From Marifrigoribacter sp965178585 (GTDB lineage Bacteria > Bacteroidota > Bacteroidia > Flavobacteriales > Flavobacteriaceae): 64,000 bases of DNA. The notes under the pieces are model-generated. The model saw nothing but the letters and a program-made list of their open reading frames with translations. It was not told the DNA's origin and did no database searches. This document shows positions 6,382 to 15,195 of this stretch, in pieces; within the stretch, counting starts at the first letter, position 1; every line of letters starts with the position of its first letter. Location: positions 1,736,001-1,800,000 of the forward strand of contig OZ238267.1 in assembly GCA_965178585.1 (NCBI GenBank), read 5' to 3'. The position numbers and the translations under genes were made by a program.

Positions 6382-8921
6382 TTTCTTCAATTTTCACATC
6401 AAAAAGTAATACCGCTTGGCTTGTTAAAATGGCATGGCGTGACGCAAAAGCAAGTAGAGTGCGATTATTACTTTTTGTGGCGTCCATTATTTTGGGGATT
6501 GCTGCGGTAGTTTCTATTCAATTGTTTAGTCAAAATCTTGAGCGTAATATTAAGTTACAATCCAAGGCCTTAATGGGAGCAGATTTTATCATTGATAGTC
6601 CCCAAATTCCTAATGAAAGAGCACAGGCTATTATTGATTCATTAGGCCCAGATGCTTCAGAAGTTAATTTCGTTTCCATGATTGCTTTCCCAAAGAATGG
6701 AGGAACAAAATTAGTACGTGTTCGAGGTTTAGAAGGTGATTTTCCGTTTTATGGAACTATAAATACGGAACCTGTTTCCGCTGCTACCAACTACCAAAAA
6801 CTTGGTGGTGCTTTAGTAGATGTAACACTTATGCTACAGTATGATATTAAAACAGGGGATTCTATTAAAATCGGAAAAATTACTTTGCCAATTATTGGAG
6901 CTTTAAAAGCTATTCCTGGTAGTTCGGCCATTTCAAGCTCGGTAGCACCACCAATTATTATTCCGTATCATTTTATTGAACAGACCGACCTTTTACAATT
7001 TGGTAGCCGTAAAGAATATCAGTTTTTTTATCAATCACCAACAATAGATTTGGATGACTTAGAAAAGCGAATTGATCCAATCTTGGATGCAGAAAATGCT
7101 GATATAGATACCCATACCAGCACAAGTCAACGTTTAGGACGTAGTTATGAGAATGTAAGTAAGTTTTTAAATCTTGCTGCATTTATTGCATTATTACTAG
7201 GGTGTGTTGGTATTGCAAGTTCTGTAAATATATACATTAAAGAAAAACTTAAGGCAGTAGCCGTATTAAAATGTATGGGTGCTACAAGAAGACAAAGTTT
7301 CTTGATATTCCTAATACAAATATCTGGTATCGGGATAATTGGTGGCATTTTAGGTACATTCATTGGAGTAGGTCTGCAAGAACTATTTCCCTATATTTTA
7401 AAAGATTTTTTACCATTTGATATTGAAATAAACATCACAATGCAACCTATAATTATGGGAGTTTTGCTAGGACTTTTTATGTCAGTATTATTTGCATTAT
7501 TACCACTAATACGAACCTGGTATGTTTCCCCTTTAGAAGTATTACGTATAGGAGGAGCACCTTTAGAAAGACCAAAACGAGCACGTTTAATGGTTTTTTC
7601 TATAATTTTAATATTTCTCTATTTATTTTCATTTTGGTTGCTTCGTGATTCGGTATTTGCTTTAGTATTTGTAATTGGCATATTGATAACCTTTGCTATT
7701 TTAGCAGGCATAGCTGTTATATCAATGAAAGTTGTTAGGACTTATTTCCCAAAACGTGCAGGATACACTACTCGCCAAAGTTTATTAAACTTATTTCGCC
7801 CGAATAATCAAACCTTAGTATTAATTGTAGCTATTGGTTTAGGAACCTTTTTAATAAGCACTTTATATTTTACCAAAGACATTTTATTAAGCAAAACCAA
7901 TGTTGGCCAATCTTCTGAAAACGCAAATATTATCACATTGGATATACAAACCAATCAACTTGAAGAAGTGGTAAAGACATTTAAAATTAATAAATTAAAA
8001 GTGATAGATAATATTCCTTTGGTAACCATGCGTATGCACAGTATAAAAGGAGTTCTAGTCAATAATTTACGTAAGGACAGTACCAATCAAATAAAAAGAT
8101 GGTTATTAAATCACGAATTTAGAACCACATATCGTAATGAATTAATTGAAAATGAAGAAGTTATAACAGGGGAGTGGGTTGATTTGCAAAAACCTGGAGA
8201 TCCTATTCAAATTTCAATTTCAGATAATCTTGCTGCAGATGCCAAAGTAACAGTAGGTGATACAATTGTTTTTAACGTACAAGGAATGCTTATGCAAACC
8301 TCAGTAGCTAGTATTCGGAAAGTTGATTGGGGTCGCGTGCAACTCAATTTTTCAATTGTATTTCCAAAGGGTGTTTTAGAAGATGCTCCACAATTTAATG
8401 TATTAACCACAAATGCTCCAAATGAGGAAAGCTCAGCTGCTTTGCAACGTGATTTAGTGACAAAATTCCCCAATGTTTCGATTTTAGATCTTAGGCAGGT
8501 TTATACTATTATAGAAGACATTTTAAATAAGGTTTCTTGGATTATCAATTTTATGGCATTCTTTAGTATTATTACAGGCGTTATTGTTTTGATAGGTTCT
8601 GTACGAAATAGTAAATATCAACGTATTAAAGAAAGTGTTTTACTTAGAACTTTGGGCGCTAAGAATAATCAAATATTAAAAATATCTGCCTTAGAATATT
8701 TGTTTTTAGGAATTTTAGGTAGTTTAATAGGTATTCTTTTAGCATTAGTAAGTAGTTTACTGTTGGCAATATTTGTTTTTAAAGAACCTTTTGTACCTTC
8801 AGCAATTCCCTTTTTAGTTTTTTTACCTGGTATTTCATTATTGGTTTTAGGGATTGGATTAAGTAACATCCGGACAGTTTTAAGAAGTTCACCCTTAGAA
8901 GTTTTACGTAGAGAAGCATAA
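6378..8921 (+). CDS. ABC transporter permease with two FtsX domains, YbbP type
   Basis: An 847-aa inner-membrane protein with an N-terminal membrane segment, a periplasmic MacB-like domain, an FtsX block of three helices around residues 260-400, a fourth-to-fifth helix region, a second periplasmic domain, and a second FtsX block at the C terminus. Both FtsX blocks end in the typical PLEVLR motif. The size fits YbbP. Translation starts at a TTG (6378-6380) that overlaps the TGA of the ATPase gene, so it depends on coupling. Together with the ATPase it forms an export or lipid-release system, and the divergent esterase may act on the same lipids (inference). Confidence 0.9.
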   Translation: MISSIFTSKSNTAWLVKMAWRDAKASRVRLLLFVASIILGIAAVVSIQLFSQNLERNIKLQSKALMGADFIIDSPQIPNERAQAIIDSLGPDASEVNFVSMIAFPKNGGTKLVRVRGLEGDFPFYGTINTEPVSAATNYQKLGGALVDVTLMLQYDIKTGDSIKIGKITLPIIGALKAIPGSSAISSSVAPPIIIPYHFIEQTDLLQFGSRKEYQFFYQSPTIDLDDLEKRIDPILDAENADIDTHTSTSQRLGRSYENVSKFLNLAAFIALLLGCVGIASSVNIYIKEKLKAVAVLKCMGATRRQSFLIFLIQISGIGIIGGILGTFIGVGLQELFPYILKDFLPFDIEINITMQPIIMGVLLGLFMSVLFALLPLIRTWYVSPLEVLRIGGAPLERPKRARLMVFSIILIFLYLFSFWLLRDSVFALVFVIGILITFAILAGIAVISMKVVRTYFPKRAGYTTRQSLLNLFRPNNQTLVLIVAIGLGTFLISTLYFTKDILLSKTNVGQSSENANIITLDIQTNQLEEVVKTFKINKLKVIDNIPLVTMRMHSIKGVLVNNLRKDSTNQIKRWLLNHEFRTTYRNELIENEEVITGEWVDLQKPGDPIQISISDNLAADAKVTVGDTIVFNVQGMLMQTSVASIRKVDWGRVQLNFSIVFPKGVLEDAPQFNVLTTNAPNEESSAALQRDLVTKFPNVSILDLRQVYTIIEDILNKVSWIINFMAFFSIITGVIVLIGSVRNSKYQRIKESVLLRTLGAKNNQILKISALEYLFLGILGSLIGILLALVSSLLLAIFVFKEPFVPSAIPFLVFLPGISLLVLGIGLSNIRTVLRSSPLEVLRREA

Positions 8922-8958
8922 TAAATTAAAATCAAGATGTCCTATAATATCATATAAA

Positions 8959-9225
8959 ATGAATCCTAATCCAACTATAAAATTATATGGGTCCGAGGAT
9001 TGTCATAAAACCAGCTATTATAAAAATTTATTGGACAATACTACATTAACTTATCAATTTTTAGATGTTAAAAATAATGAAGAACATGCAGTAGAATTGC
9101 GAGGACTATATGAAAATAGAAAACTTAATTTTCCAACGATAACGATTAATGATAAAAAATTAAGAAACCCTAAAAAAGAAGAGTTAGAAAAATGGTTGAA
9201 TAAATTAGTGATTAATAATGATTAA
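8959..9225 (+). CDS. Glutaredoxin-like protein with one active-site cysteine
   Basis: An 88-aa protein with the glutaredoxin fold: strand TIKLYG (6-11), active-site segment C15-H-K-T, and the cis-proline segment FPTI with Pro59. The second cysteine of CxxC is absent, so it would be a monothiol type. The loop lacks the CGFS motif of iron-sulfur carriers. It is the only short gene between the ABC permease (37 nt upstream) and SelO (70 nt downstream). SelO AMPylates redox proteins, including glutaredoxin, in E. coli, so the adjacency could be meaningful, but this is inference. NrdH-like electron transfer is an alternative role. Confidence 0.7.
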   Translation: MNPNPTIKLYGSEDCHKTSYYKNLLDNTTLTYQFLDVKNNEEHAVELRGLYENRKLNFPTITINDKKLRNPKKEELEKWLNKLVINND

Positions 9226-9295
9226 ATTATTATCGTTTACTTTCATATAGTACTACAAACAAATACATTGAATAATTAGATAGAAAATTAATTTC

Positions 9296-10858
9296 ATGAA
9301 ACTTAACTTAGAAGATAGATTTACTAAAGAATTACCAGCAGATTCAGTTCTTGAAAATTCAAGAAGACAAGTGCGAGAGGCTTGTTTTTCTTATGTTAAC
9401 CCTAAAAAACCGAAAAAACCAGAAATGCTGCATGTTTCTCCTGATATGCTCTCTGCTTTGGGTTTATCTCTAGAGGATGCTAAAAGCGAAGCTTTTCTTA
9501 ATGTATTTACAGGCAATACTATTTTGCCATATACAAAACCTTATGCTATGTGTTATGGTGGTCATCAATTTGGCAATTGGGCAGGACAATTAGGAGATGG
9601 CCGTGCTATAAATATAGCTGAAGTTGAAAATGATAATATAAATTGGACCCTTCAATTAAAAGGAGCAGGAGAGACTCCATACTCTCGTAATGCTGATGGT
9701 TTAGCAGTATTGAGATCTTCTGTTCGAGAATATTTGTGTAGCGAAGCAATGTTCCATTTAGGAGTACCTACAACCAGAGCGCTTTCTTTGGCATTGTCTG
9801 GAGATGAAGTATGGAGAGACATGCTATACGATGGAAATGCTGCTTTTGAAAAAGGAGCTATTGTTTGCAGAGTTTCACAAAGTTTTTTACGTTTTGGAAA
9901 TTATCAAATATTTGCAGCAAGAAATGATGAAGAGACATTAAGAACATTAGTTGGTTATACGATAAAGCATCATTTTTCACATTTAGGAAAGCCTTCAAAA
10001 GAAACCTATCTGTCATTTTTTGAAGAAGTTGTAAACCAAACCTTAGAGATGCTTATTCATTGGCAACGTGTTGGTTTTGTTCATGGGGTCATGAACACCG
10101 ATAATATGTCTATTCTTGGCCAAACCATAGATTATGGCCCTTACGGTTGGCTAGAAGGTTATGATCCTCATTGGACTCCTAATACTACGGACAGTCAAGT
10201 TAAGCGGTATCGTTATGGAGCTCAATTGGAAATGGGGCTTTGGAATTTATATCAATTGGCAAATGCTTTATACCCATTAATTGGAGAGGCAGAAGGTTTA
10301 GAACGAATTTTGAATACTTATCATGAAAAAGCTCAAGATCAATATTTAAAGATGATGCGAAATAAATTAGGTCTTTTTTTAGATGAAAAAAGTGATGCAG
10401 TATTGATAACAAGCTTAGAAGAAACCTTGCAAATAACAGAAACGGATATGACTATATTCTTTAGAAATTTAAGTGATTTTTCTTTAGAGGAACCGTTAAA
10501 TGGAATAACTATTGTTAAAGATGCTTTTTACAAAATAAATGAGGTTTCAGATTCGATTAAACAAAAATGGAGTTCTTGGTTTATAAATTATGCAGATCGT
10601 TTGCAAAAAGAAAAAACAACTTCGAAAATAAGAAAAGAGAAAATGAACTCTGTGAATCCTAAGTATGTTTTACGTAATTATATGGCTCAATTAGCTATCG
10701 ATGATGCTAATAAAGGTGACTATGAGTTAATTGATGAATTATTTCAATTACTTAGAAAACCTTATGAGGAACAATTAGAAATGGAGAAGTGGTTTGTGAA
10801 GCGTCCAGATTGGGCAAGACACAAAGCAGGCTGTTCTATGCTATCATGCAGTTCTTAA
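9296..10858 (+). CDS. selO: SelO (YdiU) protein adenylyltransferase
   Basis: A 520-aa pseudokinase-fold enzyme that transfers AMP from ATP to protein hydroxyls. Hallmarks are GGHQFGNWAGQLGDGRA (88-104), LQLKGAGETPYSR with the inverted-ATP-binding lysine, the catalytic loop HGVMNTDNMSI, and the Mg-binding DYGP segment. The C terminus holds Cys513 and Cys518 (spaced by four), where animal SelO has a Cys/Sec pair; no selenocysteine is needed here. Length matches bacterial SelO. A monothiol glutaredoxin-like gene lies directly upstream, a plausible redox partner or target. A bidirectional terminator separates it from the next gene. Confidence 0.95.
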   Translation: MKLNLEDRFTKELPADSVLENSRRQVREACFSYVNPKKPKKPEMLHVSPDMLSALGLSLEDAKSEAFLNVFTGNTILPYTKPYAMCYGGHQFGNWAGQLGDGRAINIAEVENDNINWTLQLKGAGETPYSRNADGLAVLRSSVREYLCSEAMFHLGVPTTRALSLALSGDEVWRDMLYDGNAAFEKGAIVCRVSQSFLRFGNYQIFAARNDEETLRTLVGYTIKHHFSHLGKPSKETYLSFFEEVVNQTLEMLIHWQRVGFVHGVMNTDNMSILGQTIDYGPYGWLEGYDPHWTPNTTDSQVKRYRYGAQLEMGLWNLYQLANALYPLIGEAEGLERILNTYHEKAQDQYLKMMRNKLGLFLDEKSDAVLITSLEETLQITETDMTIFFRNLSDFSLEEPLNGITIVKDAFYKINEVSDSIKQKWSSWFINYADRLQKEKTTSKIRKEKMNSVNPKYVLRNYMAQLAIDDANKGDYELIDELFQLLRKPYEEQLEMEKWFVKRPDWARHKAGCSMLSCSS

Positions 10859-10912
10859 AAAATGTTTTAATATCGATAAAAGTATCAAATAATGAATTTA
10901 TAATTAATTAAT

Positions 10913-10948
10913 AAAAAAACACTCTCCAAATTTGAAGAGTGTTTTTTT
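10913..10948. terminator. Bidirectional terminator between selO and the serine hydrolase gene
   Basis: A CACTCT/AGAGTG stem (10920-10925 with 10936-10941) extended by A7 on the left and T7 on the right, so it works in either direction. It serves selO (+) and the convergent serine hydrolase (-). Confidence 0.88.
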
Positions 10949-10971
10949 ATCATAACTATTTTATTGTAAAA

Positions 10972-12735
10972 TTATTCTACTAACAGTTTACCAATCATTT
11001 CTTGCCCTCCTTGAAAAAGTGTCAAACTTTCTACCTCGCCAGCTTTATTTTTATTAAACACTATTTGTGCATCAACTACCTTTAAATAAAATTCAGTTTC
11101 TGTTTTTGGAAAAACATCAACTATTGGTTGACCTGTAGCTTGTGCTTTTAATTGGTTACCATCTTTTGTAACCTCTAGAACGAATCCAGGTTTGAGTTCG
11201 TACTTGCCTATATAAGATTCTAAAATAGAATCAGATACCATTACTTCAGTTTCTAAATCACTTACATCATCCCCCATTTTTTTTAAATATTCAATTGCAC
11301 CTTGGTTATTTGGGTTTAATTCTATTGATTTTCTATAGTTTTTTATTGCTAAATCGTTTTTACCTAAATTCATGTAACTTTCACCTAAACTGTCATAAGT
11401 ATTCGATGATTTTGGAAAGGCTTCAACATTAAGTTGAAATACTTTGGAAGCTTCTTCTATTTTATCAGTGCCCATAAGCTGGTAACCAATATTATTCATT
11501 TCTCTTTCACTCAAATTATAACCTTCAGAATCTTTAATTTTATTATAATGTGTTATTCCAGCTTCAATGCCTTTTTCTTTAATAGCCAATAATAGCTCAT
11601 CAGCTACCGATTTTTTAGGCATATCATATTCTTTACCATACATGATACCCCGAATGGCTTTGGTCATTTCATCTAGGGGTGCACCGCCTGTATTATTCAA
11701 TAAAACAATTAAAGATTTATCAGAAGTTGCTCTAGAGATATTAGTATTAAAGCCATTGATACCTCCACCATGTCCAATGGCATAAATACTATCATTTGAT
11801 TTTCCTATTTCAGCATAACCAACACCCCATCCATAAGCATAATGAGCTTTACCAAAAGCAAGTACATAAGGTTTAAAATACATGGTCATATATTCTTTAG
11901 GTAATAAGTTAGTGGTATATAAGGCTTGATCCCACTTATAAAGATCTTCAACTGTCGAATACATAGATCCTGCCGCATAGGGAATAGTCATATCCAAATA
12001 TCTTGAATTCATAAATTCATCACCTTGTTTTTCATAACCCGTAGCCCTATTTTTAAGGATATCACCATGATTATCATAACCAGTATCTTTCATATTTAAT
12101 GGTGTGAAAATATTGTCATGAAGCATTTCCTCATAGGTTTTTCCAGATAATTTTTCAATTAGAACACCAAGAAGAAAATATCCCGAATTACTATAACTAA
12201 ATTTTTCACCAGGAGTAAAATCTAATTCTTTTTCATCAAACTTTTTTACAAAATCTTCAGGGCTATATGGATTTCGGCTTTCATCAGCCATAAACTTAGA
12301 AAATGAGGTGTAATTTGGTATTCCCGAGGTATGAGTAAGTAGGTGATGAGTTGTAATTATATCGCCAGTAGCTTTTGGGTATTCTGGTAGGTACTTTGTA
12401 ATGGGTTCATCTAAATCTAATTTACCTTCGGCTACTAATTGCAAAATAAGCATCGCTGTAAATTGCTTAGTAATGGAACCTAAGCGATGTTTTGTATTGG
12501 GCTGGTTTGGAATATCCCATTCCATATTTGCCATACCAAATCCTTTTTTATAGATTACTTTTCCTTGATCAGATATTAAAACGGTGCCATTAAATTTTCC
12601 ATATTCTTGATAAGTTCCAATAAGTTCATCGATTTGTGCCTCTTTTGTTTGAGCAATACTCATGCTACATATTAGCATTAAAGAAAGCATTAAAGTGATA
12701 CTTTTAATGAATTGATAGTTTGATTTTGATTTCAT
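10972..12735 (-). CDS. Secreted serine hydrolase (class C beta-lactamase fold) with TPR segment
   Basis: A 587-aa protein with a signal peptide ending around residue 28 (SMSIAQ). The beta-lactamase/DD-peptidase fold shows SxxK at Ser87-Ile-Thr-Lys90, the YSN motif (YSNSGY) and HGGG in place of KTG. A TPR region follows (around residues 420-490: AIKNYRKSIELNPNN), then a C-terminal beta domain often found in this family. It probably hydrolyses a periplasmic ester or peptide rather than beta-lactams. The frame extends upstream to 12801, but ATG 12735 directly precedes the signal peptide, and a 10-bp palindrome at 12791-12800 lies in the extension, so 12735 is chosen. It stands alone on this strand. 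Confidence 0.9.
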   Translation of the reverse strand: MKSKSNYQFIKSITLMLSLMLICSMSIAQTKEAQIDELIGTYQEYGKFNGTVLISDQGKVIYKKGFGMANMEWDIPNQPNTKHRLGSITKQFTAMLILQLVAEGKLDLDEPITKYLPEYPKATGDIITTHHLLTHTSGIPNYTSFSKFMADESRNPYSPEDFVKKFDEKELDFTPGEKFSYSNSGYFLLGVLIEKLSGKTYEEMLHDNIFTPLNMKDTGYDNHGDILKNRATGYEKQGDEFMNSRYLDMTIPYAAGSMYSTVEDLYKWDQALYTTNLLPKEYMTMYFKPYVLAFGKAHYAYGWGVGYAEIGKSNDSIYAIGHGGGINGFNTNISRATSDKSLIVLLNNTGGAPLDEMTKAIRGIMYGKEYDMPKKSVADELLLAIKEKGIEAGITHYNKIKDSEGYNLSEREMNNIGYQLMGTDKIEEASKVFQLNVEAFPKSSNTYDSLGESYMNLGKNDLAIKNYRKSIELNPNNQGAIEYLKKMGDDVSDLETEVMVSDSILESYIGKYELKPGFVLEVTKDGNQLKAQATGQPIVDVFPKTETEFYLKVVDAQIVFNKNKAGEVESLTLFQGGQEMIGKLLVE

Positions 12736-12790
12736 AATTGATTTTTTAATTAGTGATGTTGATTCGTAAATTACAAAAAGTATGACGAAG

Positions 12791-12800
12791 TGTTGCAACA
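12791..12800. promoter_or_regulatory. Perfect 10-bp palindrome upstream of the serine hydrolase gene
   Basis: TGTTGCAACA lies 55 nt upstream of the chosen ATG, where an operator would be expected. A related TGTTACA follows at 12805-12811. The role is inferred from position only. Confidence 0.3.
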
Positions 12801-13007
12801 TTATGTTACAGAATAGTTCGACTATTATAATAATAATAATATGTTTTTTAACTTTTTATCATTAATTTAATTCCTTTTATGGTTTAATAATACTTAGCAC
12901 TTTATAAACCTATATTTAAAATCACAAATAGTCAATTCGCAATATGATTATAATGTTATTTGATCCAATTGATAAACTATTTGTAAAATGCTCTGAAATA
13001 TCTAATT

Positions 13008-13691
13008 TTAAAAATTAGAATCCATTAAGATTAACCATTTTCCATCGTCTTGTTTTTGCCAAACCAATAAATAGGGTAGAGGATAGGAACCACTGCAACG
13101 TCCTAATTCATAGGCAATATTATCATTTACCATTGTTATGTGTTTAGGACTTAATTGAAGACTATAATTAGGGCTTTTCATATAGCCATATTCTTTAGTT
13201 ATTGCTGGGGTACCATTTATTAATCTACCTCGGTTATAATAATAGGCTTCTTTTTGGTATAACTCTGTCACCAAATTTTCTACCTTATGATTATTGCACA
13301 ATTCCATCCAGCGATTTCTATAGGAATTCAATACAGAAGAATTCAATTTATTCTTCTTGTTCTTATAAAGTATTAAAAAATCTATTTGACCCGCATTATT
13401 TTCTTTTTTTGAATGAATAAACATTACTGAGTAATTATTCGAATTCGATTTTATATCACCTATTTTATAATTCAATCCGTCGTTTACTTGAACACTGTAT
13501 TCTTCTTTATAGATTGGGTTGTTACCTATTTTATTTATAAAATCTTGTAAATCTGATTCGCCTTTTAGAAGATCACCCTCAAATAGAATGTAGGTATTTG
13601 TTGTTACATATTTAAAAAAGGAATTTTGTAATTCTTGCGCTTTTACAAATAATGAACACATAAATAAAACTGCAAGTATTAATCGTTTCAT
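13008..13691 (-). CDS. Secreted protein with C-terminal NTF2/SnoaL-like domain
   Basis: A 227-aa protein with a signal peptide (MKRLILAVLFMCSLFVKAQ). Residues from about 130 to the end look like a DUF4440/SnoaL-type NTF2 fold: a helical opening, the middle strand segment with VNDNIAYELGRC, and the ending LLVWQKQDDGKWLILMD, which is characteristic of the last two strands. The N-terminal 110 residues are unassigned. Proteins of this fold often bind small ligands or are putative ketosteroid-isomerase relatives, and no catalytic residues can be named here. It has no obvious operon partner; 206-272 nt of non-coding DNA lie before the serine hydrolase. Confidence 0.7.
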   Translation of the reverse strand: MKRLILAVLFMCSLFVKAQELQNSFFKYVTTNTYILFEGDLLKGESDLQDFINKIGNNPIYKEEYSVQVNDGLNYKIGDIKSNSNNYSVMFIHSKKENNAGQIDFLILYKNKKNKLNSSVLNSYRNRWMELCNNHKVENLVTELYQKEAYYYNRGRLINGTPAITKEYGYMKSPNYSLQLSPKHITMVNDNIAYELGRCSGSYPLPYLLVWQKQDDGKWLILMDSNF

Positions 13692-13847
13692 AATAGTAAG
13701 TTTTTAGATAGGTTAATAAAATATTAATTATAAAATTACGATAAAAATAAATTTAGAAAGGTTAATGAAAGCTAATTTGTGTTAATCGATATACTTTACA
13801 TTGATAAAAAGTGAAAAATATATAGAAAAATAAAAAACTAAAAAGAC

Positions 13848-13855
13848 TATTTTCG
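13848..13855 (+). promoter_or_regulatory. Putative -7 promoter box (TATTTTCG)
   Basis: One mismatch to TAnnTTTG, 16 nt before the TTG start of the YdjM-type gene. Its position supports that TTG as the true start. Confidence 0.3.
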
Positions 13856-13871
13856 CAATCAAATTTTAATA

Positions 13872-14874
13872 TTGGATTCACTTACACAAATTGTATTAGG
13901 AGCCTCGGTTGGAGAGGCAGTATTAGGAAAAAAAATTGGTAATAAGGCTTTATTATATGGTGCCATAGCCGGTACAATTCCAGATTTAGATATGATTTTT
14001 GGAAGTTTTACTGATACCATTACGGCTATAGAATGGCATCGTGGATTTAGTCATTCTTTGTTTTTTAGTTTACTATTAGCTCCTATTTTGGGGTGGTTAG
14101 TTAATAAACTAGAACGAAAATTAAACTTGGGCTGGAAGCCTTGGACAAAGTTATTTTTTTTTAGGGCTTTTTACACATCCCATTTTAGATGCTTTCACAA
14201 CTTGGGGTACCCAATTATTTTGGCCATTCCCCACGCGAATCGCTTTAAACTCCATTTTTGTAATTGATCCATTGTACACACTACCTTTTTTAGTGTGCAC
14301 TGTTATGGTACTATTTTATAAACGAGATTCTAATAAAAGAAGCCAATTAAACAGGGTAGGGTTGTTACTTTCTACTTTTTATTTACTTTCTACATTATTA
14401 GTAAAACAAGTAGCTACAAAACAATTTGAAAGGGCATTACATTCTCAAGAAATTGGTTACACCCAACTAAGTTCACGACCTGCTGCTTTTTCTACGATTT
14501 TATGGAATGCCAACATAGATACCCCTGATGCCTATTTAATTGGCGATTATTCATTTTTCGATACACAACCTATTCGGTTTAAAAAATATCCTAAAAAACG
14601 TAATACTTCAGCAAAAATGTTAGGTTATCCTAATGTACAACGTTTAATAACTATCAGTGAAGGATGGTATATTTTAGAGGAAAAGAAGAAAGAATGGTAC
14701 TTTAATGATTTGCGGTTTGGGACTATACCTAAAAAAGATGGTACTGATAGCTTTACTTTTTCCTATCAATTAGAGCTGCAAAATAATAAAATAACTGCAA
14801 CTGAAGCCCCTAAGAATGGAATGGATGCTAAGTTCTTGTTACAAGGTATATGGGAACGTATTAAAGGGAATTAA
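13872..14874 (+). pseudogene. Metal-dependent hydrolase, YdjM/DUF457 type, frameshifted
   Basis: Two frames (13872-14267 and 14272-14874) together give one membrane protein of about 333 aa. The first part starts at a TTG with MDSLTQIVLGASVGEAVLG, typical of the family, followed by IPDLDM and the metal-binding HRGFSHS. The break is at a 9-T run (14154-14162). With eight Ts the frame would read LFFLGLFTHPILDAF, restoring the conserved THPxLD motif, and run into the second frame without a stop. The second half has the C-terminal soluble domain. The family is anchored in the inner membrane; its substrate is uncertain. The shift may be a real mutation, a phase-variable tract or a sequencing error. 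Confidence 0.85.
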
Positions 14875-15195
14875 GTTTTAAAAAGATAACAGACTAATAA
14901 TCTAATTTACTACTATAAATCGCTTCTTGTGTACTGCATAGGAGGGAAGCAAAATTCTCATTTTTCTAATCCCGCCTTCTTATTTAACAAATAAATAAAG
15001 ATAAAAATATGAGTTTAAATGGCTTATTTATGGTGGGTTGTATCTTGTAAAAATTTCACTAAAAAACACAAAACATCGATATAGTGCTCTATTTATCAGA
15101 TAAAAAGCATATATTTGACAAAAATAACATATTTGTTAAAATATTTTTTTTCATTATTAAACAAACTTTTATTAAGTTTTAAAATTATGCCCCTC
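14875..15195. other. 321-nt gap, promoter region of the TPR gene
   Basis: No convincing gene is present. The only small frame (ATG at 15009) is 13 codons long and is not credible. The 3' part carries a TATATTTG promoter box at 15110-15117. Confidence 0.6.
15110..15117 (+). promoter_or_regulatory. Putative -7 promoter box (TATATTTG)
   Basis: A perfect TAnnTTTG match 78 nt upstream of ATG 15196. It overlaps the alternative extended start at 15115, which argues against that start. Confidence 0.45.

Noticed and set aside
12736..12801. Longer start for the serine hydrolase (ATG-like start at 12801).
   Set aside because: It would put 22 non-signal residues before a perfect signal peptide and would overlap a palindrome typical of a regulatory region.
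15009..15050. 13-codon frame after an ATG in the gap before the TPR gene.
   Set aside because: Too short, no conservation evidence, and no paralogue in the window.
15115..15195. Longer start for the TPR protein at 15115.
   Set aside because: It lies inside the TATATTTG promoter box and gives a 27-residue extension before a good signal peptide.
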